NCBI GenBank assembly: GCA_913045175.1
Contig: CAJWQG010000003.1
Span: 1-64,000 of the forward strand
Source of the DNA: an uncultured Gammaproteobacteria bacterium
Lineage (GTDB): Bacteria > Pseudomonadota > Gammaproteobacteria > Pseudomonadales > Azotimanducaceae
DNA: 64,000 nucleotides
Reading direction: 5' to 3'
Shown: piece after piece, positions 26,377 through 36,434 of the stretch
How positions within the stretch are numbered: position 1 is the stretch's first letter
Layout: each line of letters begins with the position of its first letter
Made by a program: the position numbers and the translations under genes
The notes under the pieces: model-generated
What the model saw: the letters and a program-made list of their open reading frames with translations, nothing else
What the model was told of the DNA's origin: nothing
The model's database searches: none

Positions 26377-27534
26377 TTAAAAAAGATTACCCCAAGGTTG
26401 ATCCCCTGGAAGCGCCTTTCTAAAGGTGTTGGGTATGGGGTGCGTGAAGGGTAGTGGTGGCTTAACTATTTTGTCCATAACTTCCTGAGCGAGAAGTGGA
26501 ACAAGAGTTAGTTTGACGGGCCAACATACGACAACGTTGCCATGCTGAATACATGAGGGTTTGTCGGGACGCAGCTGGCTTTGTTGTTTTGGTTCGGCGC
26601 GATCGATATGTAGCGTTTTGAAAGAGCAGGAGTCTGTTCTAACGGATGGAAGGAAGGTTTCCAGTTCTTTCCGGGCAAACTCGATCTGTTCCTTGTCGTT
26701 TCGGTTAACACCGGTCTCCGCCAGGTCCCCGCCCAGATACCATACAGTCTGGGTATCATCGGTATATGAGGTGACGGTAAAACGAGGTTTGTCTCTTGAA
26801 GCCAGGGAAACAGCGTGTCCGTTCAGGAATGGCAGATCGCCTTTCACCAGAACCTGGTGAAGTCCGCGTCGTTGAGTTGCGATAGGGATATTGCTATCGG
26901 CGAGTAAAGACTCGTTTCCTATTCCCGCTGCGAAGATATAATACTGAGCGTTTATGACGGTTCCGTCGTCAAGGCGCAGGCCAGCGATACCTTGACCATC
27001 TTCTGGTATCGGGGCTGGCGATGCCTCGATGAGATTATCCTTATTGGATTGTGCCAGAGTCGCTACCAGAGAATGTGTGTCGATGATTACATCTGGTATT
27101 TCGTAGACGACACCTCTAAAGCTGTCGTGCGTGAACGGGTCAGGGAACTGCTCGCGCTCCAAGCCCCTTGGACCGCCTCGTATAGCTTTGCTGCCAAGAA
27201 ATGCCGAGAGTCTGCTGCCAAGACCCCCATCTGAAAAAAGATAATACTGCCAGGCAAGGCAAGCTACGTTGCTGAGATCGACGACGCCGTCACCTGCCAG
27301 GCACTGGCGCCAGATTCCGGGCATTGAGGCAATCGTTTCTGATGCTCCACCAGTTACGCCATCAAGGTTGTATTTCAAACCTCCGTGTATCATCCCCTGA
27401 GAAGCGAGTGTTTGGCCCGAACCAAGTTTTGATTTCTCAAATAGGAGAGCCTCATATCCTTGGGATCTAAGGAGCGACAGCAACCAAAGTCCGGTTATTC
27501 CACCGCCAATAATTGCTATGTCGGTTTTAATCAT
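26377..27534 (-). CDS. FAD-dependent oxidoreductase, DAO family
   Basis: The dinucleotide-binding start TDIAIIGGGITGLWLLSLL fixes the ATG at 27534 (385 residues); the open frame continues 56 codons upstream through waaA without meaning. Further FAD-family features are LLFEKSKLGSGQTLASQGMI, a middle FAAGIGNESLL and a C-terminal domain with WYLGGDLAETG. It belongs to the D-amino-acid oxidase / glycerol-3-phosphate dehydrogenase superfamily. The substrate is not recognisable. It is upstream of the aldo/keto reductase and divergent from waaA, with about 50 bp between start codons. Confidence 0.8.
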   Translation of the reverse strand: MIKTDIAIIGGGITGLWLLSLLRSQGYEALLFEKSKLGSGQTLASQGMIHGGLKYNLDGVTGGASETIASMPGIWRQCLAGDGVVDLSNVACLAWQYYLFSDGGLGSRLSAFLGSKAIRGGPRGLEREQFPDPFTHDSFRGVVYEIPDVIIDTHSLVATLAQSNKDNLIEASPAPIPEDGQGIAGLRLDDGTVINAQYYIFAAGIGNESLLADSNIPIATQRRGLHQVLVKGDLPFLNGHAVSLASRDKPRFTVTSYTDDTQTVWYLGGDLAETGVNRNDKEQIEFARKELETFLPSVRTDSCSFKTLHIDRAEPKQQSQLRPDKPSCIQHGNVVVCWPVKLTLVPLLAQEVMDKIVKPPLPFTHPIPNTFRKALPGDQPWGNLF

Positions 27535-27584
27535 TGAACGCAGGTGATGAAAAACAGCTAGTATATCAGGCTGACTCGTATGGT

Positions 27585-28856
27585 ATGGGTGGTCGTTTGG
27601 CACGAACCCTTTACAGTTTGCTTTTTTATCTGTTGATGCCGGCAGTATGGTTGCTTGTTCTGTGGCGCTCCATAAAGGAACCTGAGTATCGCGGGACACC
27701 ATTGCAGCGTTTTGGATATGTGCCTGAAACCAGCCGCGCTCAGCCTGTAGTTTGGATACACGCTGTATCAGCTGGAGAAACCATCGCTGTCGCGCCGCTT
27801 GTCAAAAGATTGTTGGCGAGTGGGTGCTCAATTGTCATGACCAATATGACACCCACGGGAAGAGAGCGGGTTGGTGCATTATTAGGTGATGAAGTGGAGA
27901 ACTACTATGTTCCCTATGACCTCCCTGGTGCAGTGAAGCGTTTTTTAAAAAATGTAAAGCCGAACGCTTTAGTGGTGATCGATACTGAACTGTGGCCAAA
28001 CATGATTCATTGCTGTCATCTAAGCGATATCAGGGTGTTGTCGATTAATGCCAGGTTGTCGGAGAAATCCGCTAGAGGCTATCGCCTGATTCATAGTATT
28101 TCTTCCAGAATGCTGCAGGAAATTGATGTTGTTGCGGCGCAGAAGGAAGCACAAGGTCAACGATTTATCGAATTAGGACTGGATGAAACCAAGCTTCATG
28201 TCGCTGGCAGTATCAAGTTCCATAGCGATAGGGCACCTGATCATGGTGAGAAAGTTGACGCCATATTGTCGCTCCTCGGGTCCAGACCGCGGCTGATTGC
28301 TGCCAGCACGCATCCTGGGGAAGAGGCGCTAATGTTAGAGGCGTTTTCTAAACTCAAAGAATCTATTCCCGGTTTGATGCTGGTTATTGCTCCAAGACAT
28401 GTACACCGTGCCAATGACGTGATTCGCCTGATTGATGAAATTGGTCTGAAGTTTGTGCTTCGTAGCCAGGAAAAGGCATGCGATGAAGATACCGATATAT
28501 TTCTCCTGGATACCATGGGTGAGCTCAGTTATTTCTATGGGGCGTGTGAAATTGCAATAGTGGGGGGAAGTTTTGTTCCAATTGGCGGTCATAACTTTAT
28601 GGAAGCAGTAATTGCGAACGTCCCCGTAGTGATGGGACCTTATTTACGCAACATCGAAGATGTGGCAGCTGAGTTTGTTGAAGAGGACGCCCTCACCGTT
28701 GTATCTGACGTGGAAGGTCTAACCCTTGTACTTAGGGACATGCTGCAAAGTGAGCCGAGCAGGCAGTCACAGGTTAGTCGTGCAAGAACTGTATTTAGGA
28801 GAAATGAAGGAGCATTAGCGAGAGCTGAGGAGCTTATCTTGGAACAGCTAGATTGA
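27585..28856 (+). CDS. waaA: 3-deoxy-D-manno-octulosonic acid (Kdo) transferase
   Basis: WaaA (GT30) adds Kdo from CMP-Kdo to lipid IVA at the inner membrane. The 423-residue form starting [13 protein letters not shown] at 27585 has the N-terminal membrane helix (about 8-28) and [14 protein letters not shown] with the catalytic Glu. The donor half has [22 protein letters not shown] and [23 protein letters not shown] at 27534 would add 17 residues but begins in the divergent gene. Whether it adds one or two Kdo cannot be read here. An arsC-like pseudogene begins immediately at its stop. Confidence 0.95.
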   Translation: MGGRLARTLYSLLFYLLMPAVWLLVLWRSIKEPEYRGTPLQRFGYVPETSRAQPVVWIHAVSAGETIAVAPLVKRLLASGCSIVMTNMTPTGRERVGALLGDEVENYYVPYDLPGAVKRFLKNVKPNALVVIDTELWPNMIHCCHLSDIRVLSINARLSEKSARGYRLIHSISSRMLQEIDVVAAQKEAQGQRFIELGLDETKLHVAGSIKFHSDRAPDHGEKVDAILSLLGSRPRLIAASTHPGEEALMLEAFSKLKESIPGLMLVIAPRHVHRANDVIRLIDEIGLKFVLRSQEKACDEDTDIFLLDTMGELSYFYGACEIAIVGGSFVPIGGHNFMEAVIANVPVVMGPYLRNIEDVAAEFVEEDALTVVSDVEGLTLVLRDMLQSEPSRQSQVSRARTVFRRNEGALARAEELILEQLD

Positions 28857-29265
28857 GGTACTATTCCTGTGTACCGGCAACGCATGTCGATCTCAGATGG
28901 CGGAAGGGCTGGCGAGAGATTTACTGCCTGCTAATTGTCGCGCAGAGTCTGCGGGGATCAACGCTCATGGTTTGAACGGGCATGCTGTTGATGCGATGAG
29001 AGAGATAGGGATTGATATCAGCAGTCAGGAGTCCTCTGAGATTACGCAGTAACAGATTCAGAATGTAGATCTGGTGGTAACCGTCTGCAAGGATGCAGAC
29101 AGGAATTGCCCTGTGCTCCCAAAGCGAACCAGAAAGTTGCACTGGCCTCTTGATGCCCCTGCCGTGCAGACGGGTGACGAATCAAAAATTCGAGCGGTGT
29201 TTCGCATTATACGTAACTCAATTCGAGACGAAGTTGAGAAACTGGCTGCCGAGTTGGAATACTAA
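28852..29265 (+). pseudogene. Thioredoxin-type arsenate reductase (ArsC, LMW-PTP fold), degraded
   Basis: Directly after the waaA stop one frame reads 138 codons of an arsenate reductase of the low-molecular-weight phosphatase fold. It is broken by one TAA at 29050-29052. The P-loop [24 protein letters not shown], the resolving pair in VTVCKDADRNCPVLP and KLHWPLDAP are all intact, so all three redox cysteines remain. It has no ATG, GTG or TTG start: the frame opens after a TAG at 28849 with ATT-GAG-GTA, where MEVLFLC would be expected. The missing start plus the internal stop argue for a pseudogene. ATT initiation and two-fragment expression seem unlikely. Confidence 0.85.
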
Positions 29266-29271
29266 TTGCAA

Positions 29272-29317
29272 GTTTTTTGGACACTTATTAGCAGGTTTTT
29301 TGGTTGCTTATTGGCAG
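29272..29317 (+). repeat. 23-bp imperfect tandem repeat
   Basis: Units at 29272-29294 and 29295-29317 share GTTTTTTGG, then C-TTATT and GCAG; 19 of 23 bases match. The repeat fills most of the gap between the arsC pseudogene and the DUF1249 gene. No function is evident; the T-rich units are not preceded by a strong hairpin. Confidence 0.7.
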
Positions 29318-29362
29318 GGGGTTGTGGGTTAATTTGTTCTAAGGAAACAATAACCGTTCGTG

Positions 29363-29809
29363 ATGAAAAAAAGTAGGTACGTTCCTGATCTCATTTCAGA
29401 CATGGCAGAGTGCGATGCCAACTATTCCCGTCTGCACCGTTTATTTCCGAACATGCACAAGGATGATTGTGTAGAGTTTGGCGTTCAGGGTACTACAGAG
29501 GATGGAGCGCTTGTGACGATGCAAATTTCAGAACGGTGTCCCTACACAACTATGTTGTCCGTGACAGTAGAGAGCGAAACTGAGAAGCCGTGGATAAAGT
29601 GGCCTAGCATGGAGCTTCGGGTTTACCACGACTTGTGTACTGCTGAAGTTATAAGTTTTGAGAGACATCGAAACTTCAGGTACCGGTATCCGATGCCCAA
29701 TCCCGATATGTATCAACCGGACGAGAAGTCGCAGATTAATCGCTTTCTTGGAGAGCTGCTGACTTTTTGCCTGCACTATGGTCACTCGCTCGATAAGAGT
29801 TTTTCCTGA
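29363..29809 (+). CDS. yqiB: DUF1249 family protein (YqiB-like)
   Basis: A soluble, 148-residue protein of unknown function, related to E. coli YqiB. It has the family pattern: YVPDLISDMAECDANYSRL, DCVEFGV, PYTTMLSV, LRVYHDLCTAEVISF and PNPDMYQPDEKSQINRFL. In E. coli and Pseudomonas it lies in a group with nudF, cpdA and yqiA next to parE. Here parE follows directly and neither cpdA nor yqiA is present. The ATG at 29363 is preferred over GTG at 29360. A hairpin terminator follows. Confidence 0.88.
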   Translation: MKKSRYVPDLISDMAECDANYSRLHRLFPNMHKDDCVEFGVQGTTEDGALVTMQISERCPYTTMLSVTVESETEKPWIKWPSMELRVYHDLCTAEVISFERHRNFRYRYPMPNPDMYQPDEKSQINRFLGELLTFCLHYGHSLDKSFS

Positions 29810-29817
29810 CCCGCAAA

Positions 29818-29857
29818 CGCTAGGGAAATACACCCTGGCGCGTTATAATTTTTTCCC
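29818..29857 (+). terminator. Rho-independent terminator after the DUF1249 gene
   Basis: CGCTAGGG (29818-29825) pairs over eight bases, with one G-T wobble, with CCCTGGCG (29833-29840) around a 7-base loop. A short GC step and then TTATAATTTTTT follow. It lies 9 bp after the DUF1249 stop. The same stretch holds TATAAT (29844-29849), which might serve as a -10 for parE, but no good -35 precedes it. Confidence 0.75.
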
Positions 29858-29926
29858 CATCTAGAGATCGACAATTTCTTGTCGACTCGTATTAATGTGT
29901 CATCGAAGATTTAGTTTGAGAGGTAT

Positions 29927-31828
29927 ATGGCCAGCTCCTACAAAGCAGATTCTATTGAAGTACTCGAGGGACTTGATCCCGTAAGAAAGCGCCCGGGCAT
30001 GTACACCGACACGACGAGGCCCAATCATTTGGCGCAGGAAGTTATCGACAATTCGGTAGATGAAGCGCTTGAAGGCTATGCGACCGAGATTCGGGTTACC
30101 CTTCGCAAGGATGGTTCCATATCCGTCAACGACGACGGGCGAGGTATGCCTGTTGATATCCATAAAAAAGAAAAGTTACCTGGCGTTGAGCTCATACTTA
30201 CGCGTCTTCATTCGGGCGCTAAATTCAACAGTGATAGCTATAAGTTTTCCGGCGGATTACACGGTGTTGGGGTATCGGTGGTCAACGCACTCTCGGAGAA
30301 CCTTGAGGTCTTTGTAAAACGTGATGGAAAACTCCACCACATGGCGTTCAAAGGTGGGAAGAAAGCCAAGAAACTTACCGTAAAGGATAAGGTGGGAAAG
30401 CGTAACACCGGCACGCTGATAAATTTTAAACCTGATCCGAAATATTTTGACTCCGCGAAGTTCTCCGTGCCCAGACTAAAACATCAACTTCGGGCTAAGG
30501 CCGTGTTGTGTCCTGGGCTGAAGGTTTCGTTTACCGATGAAACCGCGTCCAAGAAGGAAGAAAAACAATTTGAATGGTTTTACGAAGATGGTCTGAAGGA
30601 CTATCTGCTGACTGAGCTAGAGGGTTTCGAATTACTACCGAAGGAGCCGTTCGTTGGGTCCATGTCGGGTAATGATGAAGAGGTGGACTGGGCCGTTCAA
30701 TGGTTGCCGGAGGGCGGGGAATTAATCACAGAAAGTTATGTGAACCTGGTGCCAACGACTCAGGGTGGAACGCACGTGAATGGGTTGCGAAGTGGATTAT
30801 TGGAAGCGCTGAGAGAGTTCTGTGAATTCCGCAATCTAATGCCCCGCGGTGTGAAAATATCAGCGGAGGATGTCTGGGATAAGTGTAGCTATGTGCTATC
30901 TGCGAAAATGCTTGATCCCCAGTTTTCCGGCCAGACCAAGGAACGTTTGAACTCACGCCAGGCGGCGACGTTCATTTCGGGCGTAGTAAAAGACAGCTTT
31001 TCTCTATGGTTAAGTCAGCACGTTACAGAGGCAGAGGCGATCGCTGAACTAGCGATTAGTAATGCCCAAGAGCGTTTGAGAGCAGGCAAAAAGGTAGCCC
31101 GCAAAAAGGTAACGTCTGGACCTGCATTACCTGGGAAGTTAGCTGACTGCACGTGTCAGGATGCCATGCAGGGTGAATTGTTTCTGGTGGAGGGAGATTC
31201 TGCGGGAGGTTCCGCGAAACAGGCGCGTGACAGAGAAACACAGGCAATCCTTCCACTTAAAGGGAAGATCCTAAGTACCTGGGAAGTGGATTCTGGGGAG
31301 ATTCTTGCCTCTCAGGAAGTGCACGATATTTCTGTTGCGCTTGGAATCGACCCGGGTTCAGACGACCTGAAGGGGCTGCGTTATGGCAAGGTGTGTATTC
31401 TCGCAGATGCCGATTCTGATGGTTTACATATTTCCAGCCTGCTGATCGCATTGTTTGTTAGGCACTTCCCAGCCCTCGTCGATATGGGGCATGTCTTTGT
31501 CGCGATGCCGCCTTTGTATCGAATCGATGTTGGTAAAGAGGTCTACTACGCGCTGGATGAATCTGACAGGCAGGGGTTTCTGGACCGTATCGCGGCCGAG
31601 AAAAAGAGCGGGGAAGTTACCGTTCAGCGATTTAAAGGCCTGGGTGAAATGAATCCGTCTCAGCTTCGGGAGACCACGATGGCGGAGGATACCAGGCGCC
31701 TGGTTCAGTTGAAGCCGAACAAACTTCAGTCTACGCATGAATTACTAGATATGCTTTTTGCTAAAAAACGTGCGGGAGATCGAAAGGCTTGGCTGGAAAA
31801 GAAAGGAGACAAGGCGGATCTCGTCTAG
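29927..31828 (+). CDS. parE: DNA topoisomerase IV subunit B
   Basis: ParE is the ATPase subunit of topoisomerase IV, which unlinks daughter chromosomes. The 633 residues show the GHKL ATP site (DNSVDEA, DDGRGMPVDIH, FSGGLHGVGVSVVNALS), a transducer domain, and the TOPRIM region (LVEGDSAGGSAKQARDR; ILADADSDGLHISSLL) that coordinates magnesium. SGLHIS and length identify ParE rather than GyrB. AGAGG precedes the ATG. parC follows 26 bp after the stop. Confidence 0.97.
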   Translation: MASSYKADSIEVLEGLDPVRKRPGMYTDTTRPNHLAQEVIDNSVDEALEGYATEIRVTLRKDGSISVNDDGRGMPVDIHKKEKLPGVELILTRLHSGAKFNSDSYKFSGGLHGVGVSVVNALSENLEVFVKRDGKLHHMAFKGGKKAKKLTVKDKVGKRNTGTLINFKPDPKYFDSAKFSVPRLKHQLRAKAVLCPGLKVSFTDETASKKEEKQFEWFYEDGLKDYLLTELEGFELLPKEPFVGSMSGNDEEVDWAVQWLPEGGELITESYVNLVPTTQGGTHVNGLRSGLLEALREFCEFRNLMPRGVKISAEDVWDKCSYVLSAKMLDPQFSGQTKERLNSRQAATFISGVVKDSFSLWLSQHVTEAEAIAELAISNAQERLRAGKKVARKKVTSGPALPGKLADCTCQDAMQGELFLVEGDSAGGSAKQARDRETQAILPLKGKILSTWEVDSGEILASQEVHDISVALGIDPGSDDLKGLRYGKVCILADADSDGLHISSLLIALFVRHFPALVDMGHVFVAMPPLYRIDVGKEVYYALDESDRQGFLDRIAAEKKSGEVTVQRFKGLGEMNPSQLRETTMAEDTRRLVQLKPNKLQSTHELLDMLFAKKRAGDRKAWLEKKGDKADLV

Positions 31829-31854
31829 AACGTTTATGACTTTGAGGAATCTTG

Positions 31855-34107
31855 ATGAGTGATCATTTCGATGTAGGTGTGGCTGAATCCGTCAGTGTGG
31901 AGGAGTTCACCGAAGGTGCGATGCTTAATTATGCGATGTACGTTATCAATGATCGCGCCCTTCCGCATATTGGTGACGGCTTAAAACCCGTACAGAGGCG
32001 TATCATCTACGCGATGTCTGAACTTAGATTAAGTGCAGATGCAAAATATTCTAAGTCTGCGAGAACCGTTGGCGATGTTATTGGCAAGTTTCATCCCCAT
32101 GGCGATAGCGCATGCTATGAAGCGATGGTGCTAATGGCTCAGCCTTTCACCTATCGCTATCCCCTGGTAGATGGCCAGGGTAACTGGGGGTCTCCTGATG
32201 ATCCCAAGTCTTTTGCGGCTCAAAGGTATACAGAATCCAAACTGACTAAATATGCTGATGTCCTGCTCTCTGAGCTGGGTCAGGGCACCGTGCCATGGCA
32301 ACCAAATTTCGATGGTACGATGGAGGAGCCGGTTAATCTCCCCTCGCGTCTACCGAATATTCTGTTGAACGGCGGGATGGGAATAGCGGTGGGAATGGCG
32401 ACCGATATTCTTCCGCATAACCTGAATGAAGTTGCTGCGGCTTGCATTCGTCTGTTGGATAAACCCAAGTCGACTACCAAGGATATTTGTGAGCATATCA
32501 AGGGGCCTGATTTTCCAACGGGGGCGGAGATTATTTCTTCGGCTGAAGACCTGCGAGAAATGTATGAAACGGGAAGGGGAGCGGTGCGCGCTCGTGCAGT
32601 GTATTCGGTCGAATCCGGTGAGATTGTTATCTCGGCGTTACCACATCAAGTTTCAGGTACCAAAGTTTTAGAACAGATCGCGGCGCAAATGCAGGCGAAG
32701 AAGCTGCCCATGGTAATCGATCTGAGAGATGAATCTGATCATGAGAATCCCACGAGGATTGTAGTTGTACCGAGGTCAAATAGAGTCGATATGGATGAGC
32801 TGATGAGCCATCTGTTTGCCACGACGGACCTTGAAAGGTCATATCGCGTTAACTTCAACATGATCGGTATCGACGGAAGACCCGGGGTCAGACCACTAGT
32901 GCCCTTACTCAAGGAATGGCTGACGTTTAGGTCGGATACGGTTCTCAGACGTTTGAAGTTTCGCCTGGATAAGATACTGGATCGTCTTCATATCCTGGAC
33001 GGTTTGCTCGTTGCGTATTTGAATATCGATGAGGTCATTCGGATTATTCGAGAAGAAGACAAACCGAAAGATGCCTTGATGTCCAAGTTCAAGCTGTCGG
33101 CGATTCAAGCAGATGCAATTCTCGATATCAGGCTCCGACAGCTTGCCAGGCTGGAAGAGGAGAAGATTCGTGGTGAGAAGGACGAGCTGAATTCAGAGCG
33201 AGTCGAGATTGAGAAGATCATAAACTCCAAGGCGAGACTGAAGACGCTAATTAAGAAAGAGATTACGGCCGATGCTGAGACGTTCGGAGACGAAAGAAGG
33301 TCGGCGATTGTTGCTCGTGAAGAGGCTTCTGCGTTTAAGGAAAAGGATCTGATATCGACGGAACCTGTTCTCATCGTGCTATCAAGCAATGGCTGGATTC
33401 GCGCTGCCAAAGGTCACGATACGAACCCAAGAGATCTTAACTATAGAAGCGGTGACGAATTCCTTGGTTCAGCACCGGGCAGGTCGAACCAGGACGCTGT
33501 ATTCATTGATTCAACAGGCAGGTCGTACACCTTGGCTTCACACACGCTACCTTCTGCCCGCGGCCAGGGGGAGCCTTTAACAGGACGAGTAAATCCCCCT
33601 GAAGGAGCGTACTTCACTGGAGTTGTGACGGGTGAGAAAGAGCAACAGTTCCTGGTCGCAAGTGATGCAGGGTATGGATTCGTTACAACGCTTGATGACA
33701 TGGTAACCAAGAACAAAGCGGGCAAATCGCTGGTCAGTGTTCCCAAAGGTAGTATCGCGATGCAGCCTGTGATGGTCCATGACTTCGACCATGAGTTCAT
33801 CGCAGCGTTTACCAATGAAGGTAGATTGCTGATTTTTCCTCTGCGTGACCTGCCGGTAATGGCGAGAGGTAAGGGGATAAAAATCATCAATATCCCGTCC
33901 GCCAGAGTTAAAGAACGCCTCGAGATGATGACTAATCTGGTCTTGTTTTCTGAAGTCGATACGCTGGTTATCACGTCCGGTAAGCGGACACTTAGTCTGA
34001 AGATCGATGAGCTTGAACATTACCAGGGCGAGCGAGCTCGGCGTGGACTCAAGTTACCGAGAGGGTTCCAGAAAGTTGATGGAGTTGAACGGCTAAGAGG
34101 GGATTAA
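31855..34107 (+). CDS. parC: DNA topoisomerase IV subunit A
   Basis: ParC cuts and rejoins DNA through an active-site tyrosine, here in [10 protein letters not shown]. The quinolone-determining region reads [12 protein letters not shown], with Ser and Glu at the positions equivalent to E. coli 80 and 84, the sensitive wild-type state. The 750-residue product has the winged-helix domain, a coiled coil around 420-480 and a beta-pinwheel C-terminus. ATG at 31855 (MSDHFDVG) is preferred over TTG at 31852. Its 3' end overlaps the convergent next gene by 4 bp. Confidence 0.97.
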   Translation: MSDHFDVGVAESVSVEEFTEGAMLNYAMYVINDRALPHIGDGLKPVQRRIIYAMSELRLSADAKYSKSARTVGDVIGKFHPHGDSACYEAMVLMAQPFTYRYPLVDGQGNWGSPDDPKSFAAQRYTESKLTKYADVLLSELGQGTVPWQPNFDGTMEEPVNLPSRLPNILLNGGMGIAVGMATDILPHNLNEVAAACIRLLDKPKSTTKDICEHIKGPDFPTGAEIISSAEDLREMYETGRGAVRARAVYSVESGEIVISALPHQVSGTKVLEQIAAQMQAKKLPMVIDLRDESDHENPTRIVVVPRSNRVDMDELMSHLFATTDLERSYRVNFNMIGIDGRPGVRPLVPLLKEWLTFRSDTVLRRLKFRLDKILDRLHILDGLLVAYLNIDEVIRIIREEDKPKDALMSKFKLSAIQADAILDIRLRQLARLEEEKIRGEKDELNSERVEIEKIINSKARLKTLIKKEITADAETFGDERRSAIVAREEASAFKEKDLISTEPVLIVLSSNGWIRAAKGHDTNPRDLNYRSGDEFLGSAPGRSNQDAVFIDSTGRSYTLASHTLPSARGQGEPLTGRVNPPEGAYFTGVVTGEKEQQFLVASDAGYGFVTTLDDMVTKNKAGKSLVSVPKGSIAMQPVMVHDFDHEFIAAFTNEGRLLIFPLRDLPVMARGKGIKIINIPSARVKERLEMMTNLVLFSEVDTLVITSGKRTLSLKIDELEHYQGERARRGLKLPRGFQKVDGVERLRGD

Positions 34108-35126
34108 GTCTCGGAGAGTTGTACAGCCTGATTTCTGATCAAGGTATCCGACTCTTCTGCCGTGAATACCTCGCCGTCGCTCGCGAGTGGGTGGTGTGTC
34201 TCTTTTAGCTTTACATTTTGACCCGAAAGGCCTTCTTGATGGTGATAGATTCTTCGGCTTGCCAGTAGCTGTTGTTCACTGATACCAGCCAGATATGCCG
34301 CATGTTTCCGTACTGCCTCTTCATCATCACCGACGTCCAGGCCTGCATTGAAGCTTAACTTTCCAGGAAGTAGTTCGGTTATTGCCTTGATCAGCAGAGC
34401 GCAACATACGCTGTTTTGAATGTGCTGACCGGAGCGAAACGTAACCATTACGTCATCACCATGGGTCTCCTGACTACCAGAATATAGCGCGCAGGCTTTG
34501 GACAGTTTGTCTCTGTGAGCGTCGATCAGCCTGTTTGGTTTAACTTTCACGATGAGACAACAAACATCATCATGCAGAATTTCAGGCACAACTTGTTCGC
34601 TGACCGCGCTTTTGTCGGGTCCGGTGATCCAGGCGAAAAACAGGTCTCCATAAAACCAAATTACGATTGCGAAACCCGCGCCCAGAATGAAAAAAAGCGA
34701 AAATGCGGCGATTACCAACTCCACGATCGGCGTCTCATTGGGTTCCAAACCAAGACGCAGATGTCCGACCACCGTATTTTGTAAAGTTACGTCTCTGGTA
34801 AACGCGAGATGGGCTTCTGATGGTTTACCAACTTGCGCGATCAGATTCCGTTCAGCGTCATAGATGGCTGCGAACCCGAACTCCCCCTGCGAGCTGAGAC
34901 TTCGAAGCGTGATGTTCAATGACAGCGCATCCTGGTTGATAAGATAGTCCGCTGAAGTGATGGCTAATTGATCCGCGATTGTATTACCGAACCTGAGCGA
35001 CTCGCGGTTGAGAGTGGATTGTGCAAAGCTGGTAACAAACCAGGTCACTAGCGTGCTAATGATCAGGGTGGGAATCAACGACACCAGAATGGTTCTTACT
35101 CTGACTGCTGATGAGGTTATGGTCAT
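34104..35126 (-). CDS. AhpA/Smp-like membrane protein with degenerate cyclase-like domain
   Basis: The 340-residue protein has an N-terminal transmembrane helix (about 12-35), a periplasmic segment of about 100 residues, a second helix (about 135-158) and a cytoplasmic domain. This layout matches the AhpA/YtjB/Smp family found beside serB in Pseudomonas and enteric bacteria. The cytoplasmic part (about 180-315) follows the order of class III cyclases: a first strand [34 protein letters not shown] and [19 protein letters not shown]. It lacks the metal aspartates, so it is probably a binding or regulatory domain. It is divergent from serB. Confidence 0.7.
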   Translation of the reverse strand: MTITSSAVRVRTILVSLIPTLIISTLVTWFVTSFAQSTLNRESLRFGNTIADQLAITSADYLINQDALSLNITLRSLSSQGEFGFAAIYDAERNLIAQVGKPSEAHLAFTRDVTLQNTVVGHLRLGLEPNETPIVELVIAAFSLFFILGAGFAIVIWFYGDLFFAWITGPDKSAVSEQVVPEILHDDVCCLIVKVKPNRLIDAHRDKLSKACALYSGSQETHGDDVMVTFRSGQHIQNSVCCALLIKAITELLPGKLSFNAGLDVGDDEEAVRKHAAYLAGISEQQLLASRRIYHHQEGLSGQNVKLKETHHPLASDGEVFTAEESDTLIRNQAVQLSET

Positions 35127-35226
35127 CTGGTTCGCTGTATTGAAAATACAAGAGTATAACTGATGCTAAAAATGCCTATTTGCTTTCAATTCAAGGATAA
35201 TGCCGCCTGACCGATTGGATTGAACG

Positions 35227-36426
35227 ATGCTAACGCTTATAAATATCTCGGGTGAAGACAGGCCAGGATTAACGGCGAAGATTGCTGCGATGTTATCAAA
35301 GTTCGATGCAGTAATCCTGGATGTTGGACAAGCGGTGATACACGATCACCTTAGCCTGGGATTATTGGTCAGCCTACCCGAGAATGCGGATCACCTTGAG
35401 CATCAGATCAAACAGCTTGGGGTTGGCGTGAAGTTTGGTTCGGTTGATGTCGCAAGCTATGAAAATTGGGTGGGTTTACAGGGAGCGGGGCGTCATATTC
35501 TGACTTTGTTAGCGCGGAGGATCAGCGCGAGTCACTTAGCCGATGTATCCGAGATAATCTCTGATAGTGGTCTTAACATTGACAACATTACGAGGCTGTC
35601 CGGACGTGTGCCAATTTCAGATAGGGATGCCTCTGGTGATCGCAAAAGCAAGGCGTGTGTAGAGTTTTCACTGCGTGGCGAACCCGATGAGTCATTTCGC
35701 ACAGCCTTACTTAATCTTTGCTCACGTTTGGATATCGATATTGCCGTTCAGGAGGACAACGCCTTTCGTCGACATCGTCGACTGGTCGTTTTTGACATGG
35801 ATTCGACGCTTATTGATACGGAAGTCATCGATGAATTGGCCGATGTTATGGGCGCAGGTGATGCAGTTGCACTGATCACTGAAAGTGCTATGCGAGGTGA
35901 GTTGGATTTTGGCGCAAGCCTAAAAGAAAGGGTCTCTCTTCTCAAAGGCATGCGACAAGAGCAGATGAAAGAAGTCGCAGAGCGGTTACCTTTGATGGAG
36001 GGTGCACAGATACTGATAGATACCCTAAAGCGGCTTGGCTACAAAACCGCGATTCTCTCTGGAGGCTTCACCTATTTTGGCGAAGTACTAAAAGACAGGC
36101 TGGGGGTTGACTACGTCTTTGCTAATGAGTTGGAGGTTGAAAATGGGCAGCTCACTGGAAGGGTGATGGAACCTATTGTCGACGCTGCCCGCAAGGCGGA
36201 ACTTTTAAAGTTTCTTGCGGACAAGGAAAACATATCATTGCAACAGGTTGTAGCGGTAGGAGATGGAGCCAACGATCTTGCAATGTTGCAGGCGGCTGGG
36301 TTGGGTATAGCGTTCCATGCGAAACCTTTCCTTAAGGAACATGCAAGGCAGTCAATTTCCACCCTGGGACTGGATAGCATCCTTTATCTAATGGGAATTC
36401 GGGATAGAGACGCGCTTTCATCCTAG
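35227..36426 (+). CDS. serB: Phosphoserine phosphatase
   Basis: SerB hydrolyses phosphoserine to serine, the last step of serine synthesis. The 399 residues have two N-terminal ACT-like segments (1-90, starting LTLINISGEDRPGLTAKIA; about 95-175), then a HAD domain with the DxDxT nucleophile motif VFDMDSTLIDTEVIDELA (about 187-204), SGGFTYF, and VAVGDGANDLAMLQAAG. The long ACT-containing form is the Pseudomonas type; E. coli SerB is shorter. It is convergent with the fimX pseudogene, 8 bp apart. Confidence 0.96.
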   Translation: MLTLINISGEDRPGLTAKIAAMLSKFDAVILDVGQAVIHDHLSLGLLVSLPENADHLEHQIKQLGVGVKFGSVDVASYENWVGLQGAGRHILTLLARRISASHLADVSEIISDSGLNIDNITRLSGRVPISDRDASGDRKSKACVEFSLRGEPDESFRTALLNLCSRLDIDIAVQEDNAFRRHRRLVVFDMDSTLIDTEVIDELADVMGAGDAVALITESAMRGELDFGASLKERVSLLKGMRQEQMKEVAERLPLMEGAQILIDTLKRLGYKTAILSGGFTYFGEVLKDRLGVDYVFANELEVENGQLTGRVMEPIVDAARKAELLKFLADKENISLQQVVAVGDGANDLAMLQAAGLGIAFHAKPFLKEHARQSISTLGLDSILYLMGIRDRDALSS

Positions 36427-36434
36427 ATCTGCTA

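Noticed and set aside
26377-27702. Longer FAD oxidoreductase starting inside waaA
   Set aside because: The FAD-binding fold must begin near the N-terminus, and the ATG at 27534 directly precedes it.
29074-29265. Independent small protein of 63 residues
   Set aside because: It is the C-terminal half of the arsC-like pseudogene in the same frame, not a separate gene.
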